Assembly: GCA_021029095.1 (NCBI GenBank)
Contig: JAJOHG010000007.1
Span: forward strand, 1,116,001-1,180,000
From: Phellopilus nigrolimitatus
Taxonomy: Eukaryota; Basidiomycota; Agaricomycetes; Hymenochaetales; Hymenochaetaceae
DNA length: 64,000 nt
Direction of reading: 5' to 3'
A program made the translations under genes and the position numbers. Positions 10,367 to 20,389 of this stretch are shown one piece after another. The notes beneath the pieces were generated by a model, which had not been told where the DNA came from, searched no databases, and saw only the letters and a list, made by a program, of their open reading frames with translations. Position 1 is the first letter of the stretch. The number at the start of each line of letters is the position of its first letter.

Positions 10367-11170
10367 GCTTCTCAAACGTTGTGCTAAGGCACTGTACATG
10401 TATAGTGGAAGGATTCTGAAGAAAAGACGATAACGAAATAGCTTTATCCAAAACGCGTAGCCTGCAGTCAAATATATACATATGAGTAGCCTAAGATGAT
10501 TTATCCCTTGGAACTAAGCAGAACTCGGCGTTCAAGGGCATTTTAGGAAATCTATCTGAAAAGTATCGTGAAAACGTGTGCAATTGCGATCATTCAAGCA
10601 GACGCACAATGATTGGATAGAGCAAGTTCGGGATTATGGAGTGAACCCGATTTAAGGTCGTAAACTATTGTGATTCTTTTCGATGCATCCATCCCCACTC
10701 TTCATCCCAACTTGATCCCGTAGTCGTTATCGCCTTCAAAGACAGAATTATCACAGTCCCGGGAACTACACTCAGCTTGATGTAAGTTAGATCCCCAGCT
10801 CTCTGCAATTAGCCTGAGTAGCGAGTCGATAAACGATGTTCTTGAAGTCCACGCTTATAAGTAGCATAGCAGCGTTTCTAGACATGGGCGATCGCCGTAA
10901 TCGCTCGTCAATGGTTTAAGTCTGAATGCGTCAAAGATGGATTTCAGGAAGCAAAAGACTGACAGTAAGCATGCTCACTCTTTCCAGGCTGGAAACTAGC
11001 GTCTCTGTGAGATTCATCACGAGAGACGGTCGGCACTCTCAAGCAGCTTCCGGCGTCCGGATCCTGAGTGTCCTGTCAACAATGTACATCAGTTATCCCA
11101 AAGCCGCATGCGTTCGGATGTAGTATGTTTTCAATCAGTTCGAGGAAGTGACAGTCGCCAACGGCCACTT
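10367..11170. repeat. inverted-repeat block, arm 2 (partner 1740-2566)
   Basis: 3' flank of the small-I gene followed by the eIF2B gamma fragment and the MSRLH promoter-distal region, all matching the reverse complement of 1740-2566. There is no gene apart from the fragment. Confidence 0.75.
10868..11078 (-). pseudogene. second truncated 5' fragment of eIF2B gamma
   Basis: On the minus strand this has the leader, an ATG at 11017, the first codons, the GTGAGCATGCTTACTGTC intron start, and the exon 2 start CCATTGACGAGCGATTACGG. It lacks the same part of exon 1 as the 1.8-kb fragment. The two fragments therefore descend from one already truncated copy, which was duplicated afterwards. Confidence 0.75.
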
Positions 11171-11337
11171 TCATTATTGGGCAAAGCAACATAAAGGAAA
11201 AATTCAGCCAGTGCAAATATGCAGATCCAAGCGAAGAAACAAAAAAAAGACGTAACGCCATTGTCTGCAGCGCGCACTGCTGCGCAGCCGTGCAGCCACA
11301 TAGACAGACAAAGGAAAGGCGCTTAGATCCCACCAGA

Positions 11338-11345
11338 TATAAAAA
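11338..11345 (+). promoter_or_regulatory. TATA box of MSRLH copy 3
   Basis: GATATAAAAAG lies 60 nt before the ATG at 11405, within a block of about 190 nt conserved in front of all MSRLH copies. Confidence 0.6.
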
Positions 11346-11404
11346 GCGCGCCAGTCACCAAGTTCGCAGCTTTCCAACCTTCTTCAACACTCTCGTCGCC
11401 TCCA

Positions 11405-11869
11405 ATGTCCCGTCTCCACTGCCCTCATATGGCTACAATGGATCGGTACGAGCATGAGGAATTATACGTCGACGTCGACACCAGCATACCACCTATCCAC
11501 ATCAATGGTATATTTTCGGACGACCTAGTCCCCGCCATAGACCACCGCTTGTTAGAAGCCGTTCGTTCCGGCAATTTGTCGAATTTTACGCCAACGTATA
11601 TCCGCATCAAACCCCGTGATAAAACCATCCCCATTGGGGATTCAGCTCAAGGACCAGAAGTCGGCGGAGGTTCCGCACTCTCCCCAGCAGACGTTACAAC
11701 CGGTACCGGAGATGCTACGGCAACTCCACATGCACAAAAAGACATGAGCGATGCGGCCTCCGGAGATACGGATGCAGGACTGCGGAGAGGGGACGAGCCA
11801 ACCATTCCGCCAGTAGCGACCGAGGCAGGGTGCTCCGAGCAAACGGAAAAGATGGGTCACACCGAATAG
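11405..11869 (+). CDS. orphan MSRLH-family protein (copy 3)
   Basis: Intact single-exon frame of 154 aa, nearly identical to the copies at 6554-7021 and 15833-16297 (MSRLHCPHMATMDRYEHEE, then DDLVPAIDHRLLEAVRSGNL, then TYIRIKPRDKTIPIGD, then a Thr/Ala/Gly-rich tail). It is convergent with the NmrA gene at 12534-13636. The function is unknown; no catalytic or binding motif is seen. Confidence 0.65.
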   Translation: MSRLHCPHMATMDRYEHEELYVDVDTSIPPIHINGIFSDDLVPAIDHRLLEAVRSGNLSNFTPTYIRIKPRDKTIPIGDSAQGPEVGGGSALSPADVTTGTGDATATPHAQKDMSDAASGDTDAGLRRGDEPTIPPVATEAGCSEQTEKMGHTE

Positions 11870-12533
11870 GACTGATCTAAGGTCAGTTAATCGTACATTT
11901 GATTGCATTGTCTGGCTCATTTGATCGTCAGCCGCGCAACGCCGTCTGTCGTCGACCTACGGTCGTGCTGCTGAATCAATTCAAGTCATTTCTCAGACCG
12001 TATTTTGTTTATAAATTAGAATGACATTACCTTTTGTATTCGATATCCTAGAGCGATCCATGTAACGATCACGTCTCTTTCGTCCGAAAAATCTTCTACT
12101 ATCTCCACGTTAAACGATCAGCGTTTGGGAACGTGAAGTATCCACTGCGAATCCAGCGATGGAAAGCAAAGACCTCGGCTGATAAGTAGATGAATCCCTT
12201 TACCAAAAGAACGGGCTTTAAACCTACGCTGCGAGCACTCGCTTTCTCGCAAGGTCCTTTATGCTCTCGGGAACGCCGCTTGAGCCACCGTTTGTAAACC
12301 AAGAACGAAGCTTCGAAGGGACGCCAGAGCCATCGTATATGTCTGAAAGCTCAACAGAGGCTCACGAAATTCCGAATCGTTGCAAGAGACAACGATAGAG
12401 CATCAACGAGGATCGATATGAAGGCCCGCTCCGCGGAAGTTAATCATGTGATGTGCTCTTTTGCAATGTTTGGCTAACGAATAATGCGAGTACTGACATC
12501 GAGTAATAAAACATTTACTGCGTACGACCAGAT

Positions 12534-13636
12534 CTAACTGGAATAAAAGTCTTTGACAGACTGCTCGAATGATATCAGCTTCAAATCCGAGTACAGCTCC
12601 TTCGCGTCGAGCGCGCCTCCATATTCTTCTTTCTTCGCATTTTCGATCGTGTTGTCGCCCCGGAACCACAGGGAGTGTTGGTACTGGAAAATAGCCTCCT
12701 CCGGGCCCTGAGCTTCGCGGGCCTTCGTCACCACGACTTCCTTAGGTACGTGCACAGAGTCGACAGTCCTCCCGAGAACGCGTTCCGCGAGCCTGAATGC
12801 CTCATTCTTCGAAACGTTCTTGGTCCAGCAGAAGACGTAGCGATTAAGCGTACGCTCGTCCGCGATGATGCGCGCGACGAATTTGCCGATGTCACGCCTG
12901 TCGGTGACGGCGGTCTTGACATCGCCCGTACCGTAGATGCTTACGGACATCTCATATTGAAATGGGTATTGTGCCGCTGATGGGTCAAGCATGGGAGGCA
13001 TCAACTGCATCCTAACAAGGAGCTGTCAGAATCACAGATTATGGTGAATTAAGTGCCGGGACGAGACCTACCACCAACCAACGTCGATAAAAGTGTAACC
13101 AAGACCGACTTCTTTGATATAATCATGTATGCCGAGTTTCTTCGGTTTGCTTAATAGTAAGAGATCTGAGGCTATGCGAAGAACGAGATGTGCTCACCTC
13201 GTCATACATCTTTCTAACGCCGCGGATGGAAGCGGTGCCCCAGTCGCAGGGAATGAACCGCTTTACTCCTGCTTTCTTGGAAGCATCTACGAGCGGTCTC
13301 TGTAACTGAAGCTGCGTAAAGACGATGGTGGAAACGACGGTGTCCACGCCTCTCAAAGTCTCGACTAGTTGCTCTGGTGACGCATGCTCGAGGTCAAGAA
13401 GGCGAATTTCGACTCCGCGAGATTTGAGTTCCTCGACAGCAGGCTTTGACGCTGAAGACGGGCGGATAGCTGCGATCACTTTCTAATGTTAAGGTTAAAG
13501 GAGAGTCAAATTACACACAGGCAAAATAAATAACGATTGGACTTACGAAGGTGCCAGGACTATCGAGAAGCGCATCCACGATCGAGGAGCCCGTGTTGCC
13601 TGTTGCTCCTAAAATCAACACGTTTGATTTGCTCAT
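12534..13636 (-). CDS. NmrA-like NAD(P)-binding protein (copy 2)
   Basis: The exon layout is identical to copy 1: 13547-13636, 13198-13482, 13072-13139, 12534-13011 (transcription order), 306 aa. The glycine-rich GATGNTGSSIV motif is present. Differences from copy 1 in the last exon include Cys to Tyr after SVSI and several charge changes, so it is a true second copy and not a collapsed assembly. It is convergent with MSRLH copy 3 and divergent from small-II at 14288, the mirror image of arm A. Confidence 0.85.
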
Positions 13637-14287
13637 TGCTGGTCGTCAGGTAGTTTGACTATTCTGCTGTTTTCGCGCAGTGGCACTTATATGTCGTCGA
13701 TTAGATGAGGGTAATAGGGATTGCGTGATGAAAAACGGCTTGGAGATATCCAGAGTGGGTCAGCGGCGTAAAAGTCGTGACGCAATGAATGGTCGAATCC
13801 TGCATGTCGAAACGATGTAACCGTGACACGCTGACCAAGACCAGAAGCAAGAGGTTCTGCATGGCAGTTTCTAGTAACACGTAAAGTTTTGATGTTGATC
13901 AGAAATGCAGCCTAATGCGGTATGATTTAAGCGGAGTTTCAGATGACTTGCCACCAACCGACCGCCCAATCCGGCCTCGAAAGCGAAGGTGGATAGAGAC
14001 ACTTACTGATGCCCTAGCTCTCGATGAAGTCGCAGAGAAAATCAGACGCTCAGCACTGTTTGCTGCTCGAGCTTGGCGTCCAAACTTAATTGGATCTGAT
14101 ACGTAAATGGAGCAAAATCAACATCTAGCGAGTCAATTAGGTAAGTACGTACAGATAACCAATCGCACGGCACTTGGCGTCCTTCATCAAACTTCGTGCC
14201 CTCCCGAGTCAGTAATTCAATTGTCTCTGCAGCGATTATTCTCATACAGATTTTTTTGACCAGACATCAAACAGACATATTACCATA

Positions 14288-14683
14288 ATGCTGACATGGG
14301 TCTACGGATTGAAAATCGATCCAGAAGCCTTCGCGAGTATTGCCAGTGACTACAAAAAAAAGATTCCCGACTACACCGATGCGACAGATTTTTTCATCAG
14401 AACTATGGGGATGATAGGACTTGAAAGCTGTGGAAAAGTGGCGGACCTCGAACGTGGTGTCGATCCTTCGGATCCCACTTTAGCAAGAGTTTGGATCCTC
14501 GTATTCCATTGGGAGCGTCCTGACGAAGGCAGATTTAAAAACGAGGACGTAAGGAAGGTGGCAGAGGCCCTAAAGGTTAACCCTGACGACGCAAGATGGT
14601 TTATAGAGGCCGACTCATTTGCCTCCAGTTTCGAGCCGGAGAAGCAACACACATATAAGGCTCCGGCAAATCCTGTTGCTTGA
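14288..14683 (+). CDS. orphan small protein, type II (copy 2)
   Basis: Single-exon frame of 131 aa starting MLTWVYGLKI, nearly identical to the 3640-4035 copy, with the motifs ESCGKVADLERGVDPSDP, VFHWERPDEG and WFIEADSF. A TTGGTGAGTG donor-like motif follows the stop codon by about a dozen bases, as in copies 2567 and 3640, which may mean a 3' UTR intron. The function is unknown. Confidence 0.65.
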   Translation: MLTWVYGLKIDPEAFASIASDYKKKIPDYTDATDFFIRTMGMIGLESCGKVADLERGVDPSDPTLARVWILVFHWERPDEGRFKNEDVRKVAEALKVNPDDARWFIEADSFASSFEPEKQHTYKAPANPVA

Positions 14684-15339
14684 CATCTTCGTTGGTGAGT
14701 GCGATGCTCTTGGTAAGCTCTCAAGAAGTGACGCTGAAGTACTACTCGTAGATGGAAGGAAAGGGCTGAAAATTTTCAAATTAAAAAATTGTCATGGACA
14801 CATATATCAGCAAATGTTATGCCGTTGAGCCTGAGCAGAAAGTGCAAAGCAAAAGATGTTCCTTTCCGAAAGATACTGAAAGCGCGTGTTCATAGCGTGG
14901 AAATCTTCAATATGCGCTGGAACAGCAAGGTTCTTAGTTAGCACGCTGTAGTGACGTCTTCACCGACTCACGCAGCGTCCTGCATCTCGCTTTATCATCA
15001 TCATTTGCTCGGTTTTCGTCCCACTGTCCCGATTATTCCCGTTATGTAAAACTGATAACATGTGACAGGCGTATACCGGGCTTACAGAATTTGTGCGGCA
15101 GAAGACGACTAATCGTGGTACTCTTCGCTGCTAGAACCAACAGAAGTCTAGACGTAAGCTTGCATGATGGATTTACGGATTACAGAGTAGCCTCCTCTAG
15201 CGAGCCAGATTTAGTATAGATAGTCAATGAGTCAAATTACTTGATGTCAACCAACGAACTTGGTGTCCTCTAGAGTTAGTTATTCAGTTACCCCTACAGC
15301 TTCTTCTACTCATCCAGATTGCTCCGCACAGGCAATATA

Positions 15340-15640
15340 CAGTCGAACTTCTGTTAATGCATGGAGTTCGGTGGAAAGGTTTTGTATGCATTACGAGAGG
15401 TTATGCACTACGAGAAATGCACAAATTAGTATGTAATTAAAACACTAGCTATAGGTAGGGAAACAAGTAAGCACAAAATGCGAATGAAAGATGTGGCGAA
15501 AAAGTGACTGATATCCGGTTGCTTCAAGCTTGCCATCCGCTTGGTCTGTATTACAATCTAAGCTTGTGTAGATAGCTGCAAGCTTGCTGAAACACCGGCT
15601 CAGAATAACACATGCGGAGCTGATCCAATATGCAGAAATA
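15340..15640 (-). mobile_element. degraded pogo/Tigger-like DNA transposon end
   Basis: At 15340, directly after a TA dinucleotide, the arm-B homology stops and CAGTCGAACTTCTGTTAATG begins, a typical pogo/Fot1/Tigger terminal sequence. On the minus strand, some 150 nt inside, the frame around 15498-15524 reads KQPDISHFF, resembling the C-terminal end of pogo-type DDE transposases. An in-frame stop lies just upstream, so the coding region is decayed. No opposite end is found; the element is truncated where the MSRLH promoter begins. It replaced the small-I gene expected at this place. Confidence 0.55.
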
Positions 15641-15766
15641 TGCAGATCCAAGCGAAGAAGAAAAAAAAAAAAGAAAACACGTAACGCCATTGTCTACAGC
15701 GCGCACTGCTGCGCAGCCGTGCAGCCACATAGACAGACAAAGGAAAGGCGCTTAGATCCCACCAGA

Positions 15767-15774
15767 TATAAAAA
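15767..15774 (+). promoter_or_regulatory. TATA box of MSRLH copy 4
   Basis: GATATAAAAAG lies about 60 nt before the ATG at 15833, in the same conserved promoter block. Confidence 0.6.
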
Positions 15775-15832
15775 GCCCGCCAGTCACCGAGTCGCAGCTT
15801 TCCAACCTTCCTCAACACTCTCATCGCCTCCA

Positions 15833-16297
15833 ATGTCCCGTCTCCACTGCCCTCATATGGCTACAATGGATCGGTACGAGCATGAGAAATTATACGTCGA
15901 CGTCGACACCAGCATACCACCTACCCACATCAATGGTATATTTTCGGACGACCTAGTCCCCGCCATAGACCACCGCTTGTTAGAAGCCGTTCGTTCCGGC
16001 AATTTGTCGAATTTTACGCCAACGTATATCCGCATCAAACCCCGTGATAAAACCATCCCCATTGGGGATTCAGCTCAAGGCCCAGAAGTCGGCGGAGGTT
16101 CCGCCCCTTCCCCAGCAGACACAACAACCGAGACCGGAGATGCTACGGCAACTCCACCTGCACAAAAAGACACGAGCGACGCGGCATCCGGAGATACGGA
16201 TGCAGGACTGCGGAGAGGGGACGGGCCAACCATTCCGCCAGTAGCGACCGAGGCAGGGTGCTCCGAGCAAACGGACAAGATGGGCCGCACCGAATAG
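15833..16297 (+). CDS. orphan MSRLH-family protein (copy 4)
   Basis: Intact 154-aa frame. The longer open frame upstream has no support, because the ATG at 15833 aligns with the start of the other copies and lies 60 nt after the TATA box. It differs from copy 3 mainly in the Thr-rich tail (PSPADTTTETGDATATPPAQ). It is convergent with the broken NmrA copy 3. The function is unknown. Confidence 0.65.
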   Translation: MSRLHCPHMATMDRYEHEKLYVDVDTSIPPTHINGIFSDDLVPAIDHRLLEAVRSGNLSNFTPTYIRIKPRDKTIPIGDSAQGPEVGGGSAPSPADTTTETGDATATPPAQKDTSDAASGDTDAGLRRGDGPTIPPVATEAGCSEQTDKMGRTE

Positions 16298-16866
16298 GAC
16301 TGATCTAAGGTCAGTTAATCGTACATTTGATTGCATTGTCTGGCTCATTTACTCGTCAGCCGCGCAACGCCGTCTGTCGTCGACCTACGATCGTGCTGCT
16401 GAAGCAACTCAAGCAACTTCTCTCGTTATATTCTGTATTATAAATTAGAATGACATTACCTTTTGTATTCGATACCCTAGCCCGATCCATGCAATGTCCA
16501 CGTCCGTTGATTCTTTCATCCGAGAAAACTTCTACTTTGAACGGTCAGCGTTTGGGAACGAGAAGTATCCGCTGCGAATCCAGCGATGAAGAGCAAAGAT
16601 CTCAGCTGATAAGTAGATGAATCCCTTTACCAAGAGAACGGGCTGAAACCACGCTGTGAGTGCTGGCTTTACCGGGCACATCTACCTGAGCTCGCGCAAG
16701 GTCCTTTATACTCTCGGTAACGCCGCTTGAGCCACCGTTTGTAAACCAAGAGCGAAGCATCGAAGAGGCGCCAGAGCCATCGTAGGTGTCTGAAGGCTCA
16801 ATAGAGGCTCACAAATTTCCGAATCGTCGCAACAGAGACGACGATAAAGCCTTTTAACGGAAGACA

Positions 16867-16932
16867 TGTAGAGCACCAACCCGGAGATTTGGGGGTCATG
16901 GGTTCAAGCCCCATCCAGATCATGTTTTCATT
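16867..16932 (+). mobile_element. tRNA-derived 66-bp insertion with 6-bp target duplication
   Basis: Relative to the homologous flank near 5960 this copy has 66 extra bases. They contain GTAGAGCA (3' half of a D-arm), a degenerate anticodon region, a perfect T-arm ATGGG-TTCAAGC-CCCAT (16898-16914) and an acceptor-like CCAGATCA followed by TGTTTTCATT. AAGACA flanks both sides (16861-16866 and 16933-16938). This fits a 5'-truncated tRNA-derived SINE or retrotransposed tRNA piece. It is not a functional tRNA, as the 5' half is missing. Confidence 0.6.
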
Positions 16933-17094
16933 AAGACAATCGACAAACGCGCGCCAGAGGATCGATATGAAGAAGCTGCTCGCTTTGCAGAAGTCAATCA
17001 TGTGATGTGCTCTTTTGCAATGTTTGGCTACCAAATATTAAATAATGCGAGTACTGACATCGAGTAGTAAAACAATTACTGCGTACGGGCAAAT

Positions 17095-18160
17095 CTAACT
17101 GGAATAAAAGTCTTTAACAGACTGCTCGAATGATATCAGCTTCAAATCCGGGTACAGCTCCTTCGCATCGAGCGCGCCTCCGTATTCCTCTTTCTTCGCA
17201 TTTTCGACCGTGTTGTCGCCCCTGATCCAGAGGGAGTGGTGGTACTGGAAAACAGTCTGCTCGGGGCCCTGAGCTTCGCGCGCCTTCGTCACCACAACTT
17301 CCGCAGGTACGTGCACAGAGTCGACGATCCTCCCGACAACGCGTTCCGCGAGCTTGAATGCCTCATTCTTCGATACGTGCTCGGTCCAGCAGAAGACGTA
17401 GCGATTGAGCGTACGCTCGTCCGCGATGATGCGCGCCACGAATTTGCCGATATCACGCCTGTCGGTGACGGCGGTCTTGACATCGCCCGTACCGTAGATG
17501 CTTACGGACATCTCATATTGAATTGGGTATTGTGCCGCCGAGGGATCAAGCATGGGAGGCATCAACTGCATCCTAACAAGGAGCTGTCAGAATCACAGTT
17601 TACGGTGTACTAAATGTCGGGACGAGACCTACCACCAACCAACGTCGACAAAAGTGTAACCAAGACCGACTTCTTTGATATAATCATGTATGCCGAGTTT
17701 CTTCGTTTTGTCAAATAATAAGAGCTCTGAGGCTACGCAAAGAACAAAACGTGCTCACCTCGTCATACATGTCTCTAACGCCGCGGATGGAAGCGGTGCC
17801 CCAGTCGCAGGGAATGAACCGCTTTACTCCTGCTTTCTTGGAAGCATCTACGAGCGGTCTCTGTAACTGAAACTGCGTATAGACAATGGTGGAAATGACG
17901 GTGTCCACGCCTTTCAAAGTCTCGACTAGCTGCTCTGGTGACGCATGCTCGAGGTCAAGAAGACGGATTTCGACTCCACGAGATTTGAGTTCTTCGACAG
18001 CAGGCTTTGACGCTGAAGACGGGCGGATAGCCGCGATCACGTTCTAAGTGGAAGTAATTAAGTTAAGCTCGTGCTAGAATAGGAGGAGGATAGACTGACG
18101 AAGCTGGAACTCTCGAGGAGCGCATCCACGATCGAGGAGCCAGTGTTGCCTCTTGCTCAT
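17095..18160 (-). pseudogene. NmrA-like gene (copy 3), start of Rossmann fold deleted
   Basis: Exons 2-4 (17759-18043, 17633-17700, 17095-17572) are open and nearly identical to copies 1 and 2. Exon 1 (18100-18160) is 61 nt, whereas the diverged copy at 25087 has 87 and copies 1 and 2 have 90. The segment between two direct repeats GAGCAA has been lost, 26 nt in all, so the ATG now reads out of frame (MSKRQHWLL) and the GxxGxxG cofactor loop is gone. Unless another start is used the protein cannot bind NAD(P). The clean remaining exons show that the loss is recent. The 3' flank carries the tRNA-derived insert. Confidence 0.8.
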
Positions 18161-19966
18161 TGCTGGTCTTCAGGTAGTTTGAATATTCTGCTGTTTTCGC
18201 GCAGTGGCATTTATACGTCGTCGATTAAACGAGACCGCGTGATGGCAAAGGGCTTACATATGTTCAGAATAGGTCAGCAGCGTAAAACGTGTGACGTAAC
18301 GATTATTAACGGTCAAATCTCGCAAAAACCATTGCTCTGTGCAGGCACGACGTATGGTTACACTTGCACAATAACGTGATTTTAATATACACCGCCGTGC
18401 ACTGTCTGTGCAGGTCGGACAAACTGCCGAATTTGTGCTCAGTCGAGTGTACTGCGCAACATTGTTTATCAGCACACGCACCCTTGTCTATCCTGGTATT
18501 GTAGTTTGCGTGCCTGCTGCAAACTCATACCAGTAAGTAATATTGACAGTGTTTCTTTGCAAAAGCGAAAAAAAAGCAAGAGCAAGGAAACAATGGCGTT
18601 GTTTTCTGATCGACAGTCCCTACCCAACGCAAAGATTTCAGCAGTGGCTGTGTTATGACACATCCGCATTACAAAAAAGTGTAAAAACAAATATTTGCTT
18701 ACGTGTTCGACTTTCTCTCTTCTGTTCTCGCACTTATCCTACTGTACGACCCGCTTCACCGTGCGCCGCGCCGACTCGACACTTGTTGCCCTCTGAGTAT
18801 TGCAACACGGGCGTTCGTGTACCAGACGCCGCCTTTCCTGTCGCCATGCGCCCGCCTGTCTCGGTCTCCAGAGTGTTCGTGGCCTCCGGGCTAACCGCCA
18901 AGGAAGACCCGTGCCATCTCTCCTCTATCGTCGAGCATAATCATTGACGATGACGATGGTGTCGCCGCCTCCGCCTCTACCGTTTTACTTCTTATTCGAC
19001 TCGAAGAAAGACAGGCCATTCTTGCCGTCGCGCACGTTTTCAGAAAGGACACACCAGAGCCGTACATCGTATTCGACTAGGCACGCACCTCGCTCGAGGC
19101 GCTTGTGATCTTTGCCCTGGCGACGACGACTTTTATCTCCCTTTATCTCCCTGGCTGATACTCGCACACTGTGACTATCAGCAGCAAGTCCGAAAATCTC
19201 TCGTTCGCATGAACCCGGGCTCGCACGAGCACCTGTCTTCGGTGCGCACATCATGTTAGCCTCCGCGTAAAGAGGGGTGGGGCTATGATTGGGGATCGGG
19301 CAAGGCGAGCGAGAAGGATACGTAGAAGGGTATACAGAAGGACAGGTATGTCGGAGGTGAAAGGGACGAAGGTCCTTTCGCGCAAGGATACTCAAGTTTC
19401 GCTTCCGAGTCTGTAAACATTTCCGATTTGCCTGTCGTCTTGACCGCGGGTAGGCCGAGGAGAACAAAATAAATCGATTGCTTCACGTAAGAATGATGAT
19501 GCATATAGCAACATCGAGAAAGTCCTAAGGCATCTTATGTAGTTGAGAGCAGAGGAAAAAAAAAAAGTTCAAAAACCCTACGAGAAGTAACCGGTTTATA
19601 TACTGGTCTACACATGATCTTCGTCAATAAAAGCAGCCCAACACTTGATAGAGGGCGTAGGATAGTGAGAATCAACAGGTGTGTGAGATTACGTAATTTT
19701 TTGCGAGAAGAAATGTTGCAAGCTTAGGTGAAAAAATCGAACGAACACGTACGTAAATGGAGCAAAGATAAAAGAAAGCCGTCTTCTGGACCGATGAAGC
19801 CGAGCCTGGCTTTAGCGGGTCACCTTGGGTATAAGTAGGCAATTCAACTTACTTGTCTTTTAGCAACCTCAGTGCCTTCTAGCGTCAGTTAGTCATTCTA
19901 TTGTCTACAGCCACTTCTACTCATCCAGATTGCTCAGAACAGGTATTATAAAGACATCGTGCCACA
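18161..19966. other. intergenic, NmrA promoter copy then unique sequence
   Basis: 18161-18330 matches the promoter of NmrA copy 2 (13637-13810). 18340-19740 matches nothing else in the window and has no gene model I can support; the open frames at 18543-18947 and 18985-19467 lack family features. From about 19740 the small-I promoter block starts again. Confidence 0.5.
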
Positions 19967-20389
19967 ATGACGAAGTGGATTTATGGGCTGGGAGTTGATT
20001 GCGAAACCTCTGAGAGAATCATGCAGTACTTCAAACACAAGATTGTTGACCAGGAGGGTGTGGAACCGGACTACGAGCTCTGGCAAATCAGGGCTCTGGG
20101 ACTGGCAGGAATTGATGGTTGCGGACGCTTGCTAGGCCGCGAGGTTGGTATTGATCCTACGGACCCCAATTTGGAGGACGTCTGGGTTCTTGTATTCCAT
20201 CGAGAGCGACCTGACCAAGGCAGCTATACCTTCGATGACGTGAAGAAGGTGGCGAATATCTTGGGGGTCGAACCCGCCAGCGCGAAATGGTTTATAGAAA
20301 TAGGGGCCTTCAATAGGATGGGAAAAAAAAAGGCTCTCTCATCTAAGCCCCCGGAGAATCCGTCGGTGAGTGAAACACTGGTATTATAA
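19967..20389 (+). CDS. orphan small protein, type I (copy 3)
   Basis: Single-exon frame of 140 aa starting MTKWIYGLGVDCETSERIM, closest to the 9944 copy (shared DGCGRLLGREVGIDPTDPN, VFHRERPDQGSYTFDDVKK, KPPENPSVSETLVL). The last codons run through the GTGAGTG donor-like motif as in that copy. The homology continues about 110 nt past the stop and then ends, so this is the right edge of the array. The function is unknown. Confidence 0.65.
   Translation: MTKWIYGLGVDCETSERIMQYFKHKIVDQEGVEPDYELWQIRALGLAGIDGCGRLLGREVGIDPTDPNLEDVWVLVFHRERPDQGSYTFDDVKKVANILGVEPASAKWFIEIGAFNRMGKKKALSSKPPENPSVSETLVL

Larger units (their letters stand above)
11210..15339. repeat. large inverted-repeat arm B (partner 2990-7250)
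   Basis: Reverse complement of arm A, ending abruptly at 15339 where a pogo-like terminal sequence begins. The part from about 11250 to 13810 is also repeated directly at about 15640 to 18330. Intervals 11870-12533, 13637-14287 and 14684-15339 are conserved flanks and promoters without further genes. Confidence 0.85.

Noticed and set aside
16867..16932. Functional tRNA gene
   Set aside because: Only the 3' half (part of the D-arm, T-arm, acceptor-like end) is present, the anticodon stem is degenerate and there is no 5' acceptor strand.
18985..19467. 160-aa minus-strand frame in the unique stretch between array and small-I copy 3
   Set aside because: Composition is not protein-like (Ser/Pro/Arg-rich), no splice partner or promoter is seen, and no family features.
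1..20389. Classical secondary-metabolite gene cluster
   Set aside because: No backbone enzyme (polyketide synthase, NRPS, terpene cyclase) is present. Only NmrA-like proteins and a distant broken P450 are seen, so the label is not supported.
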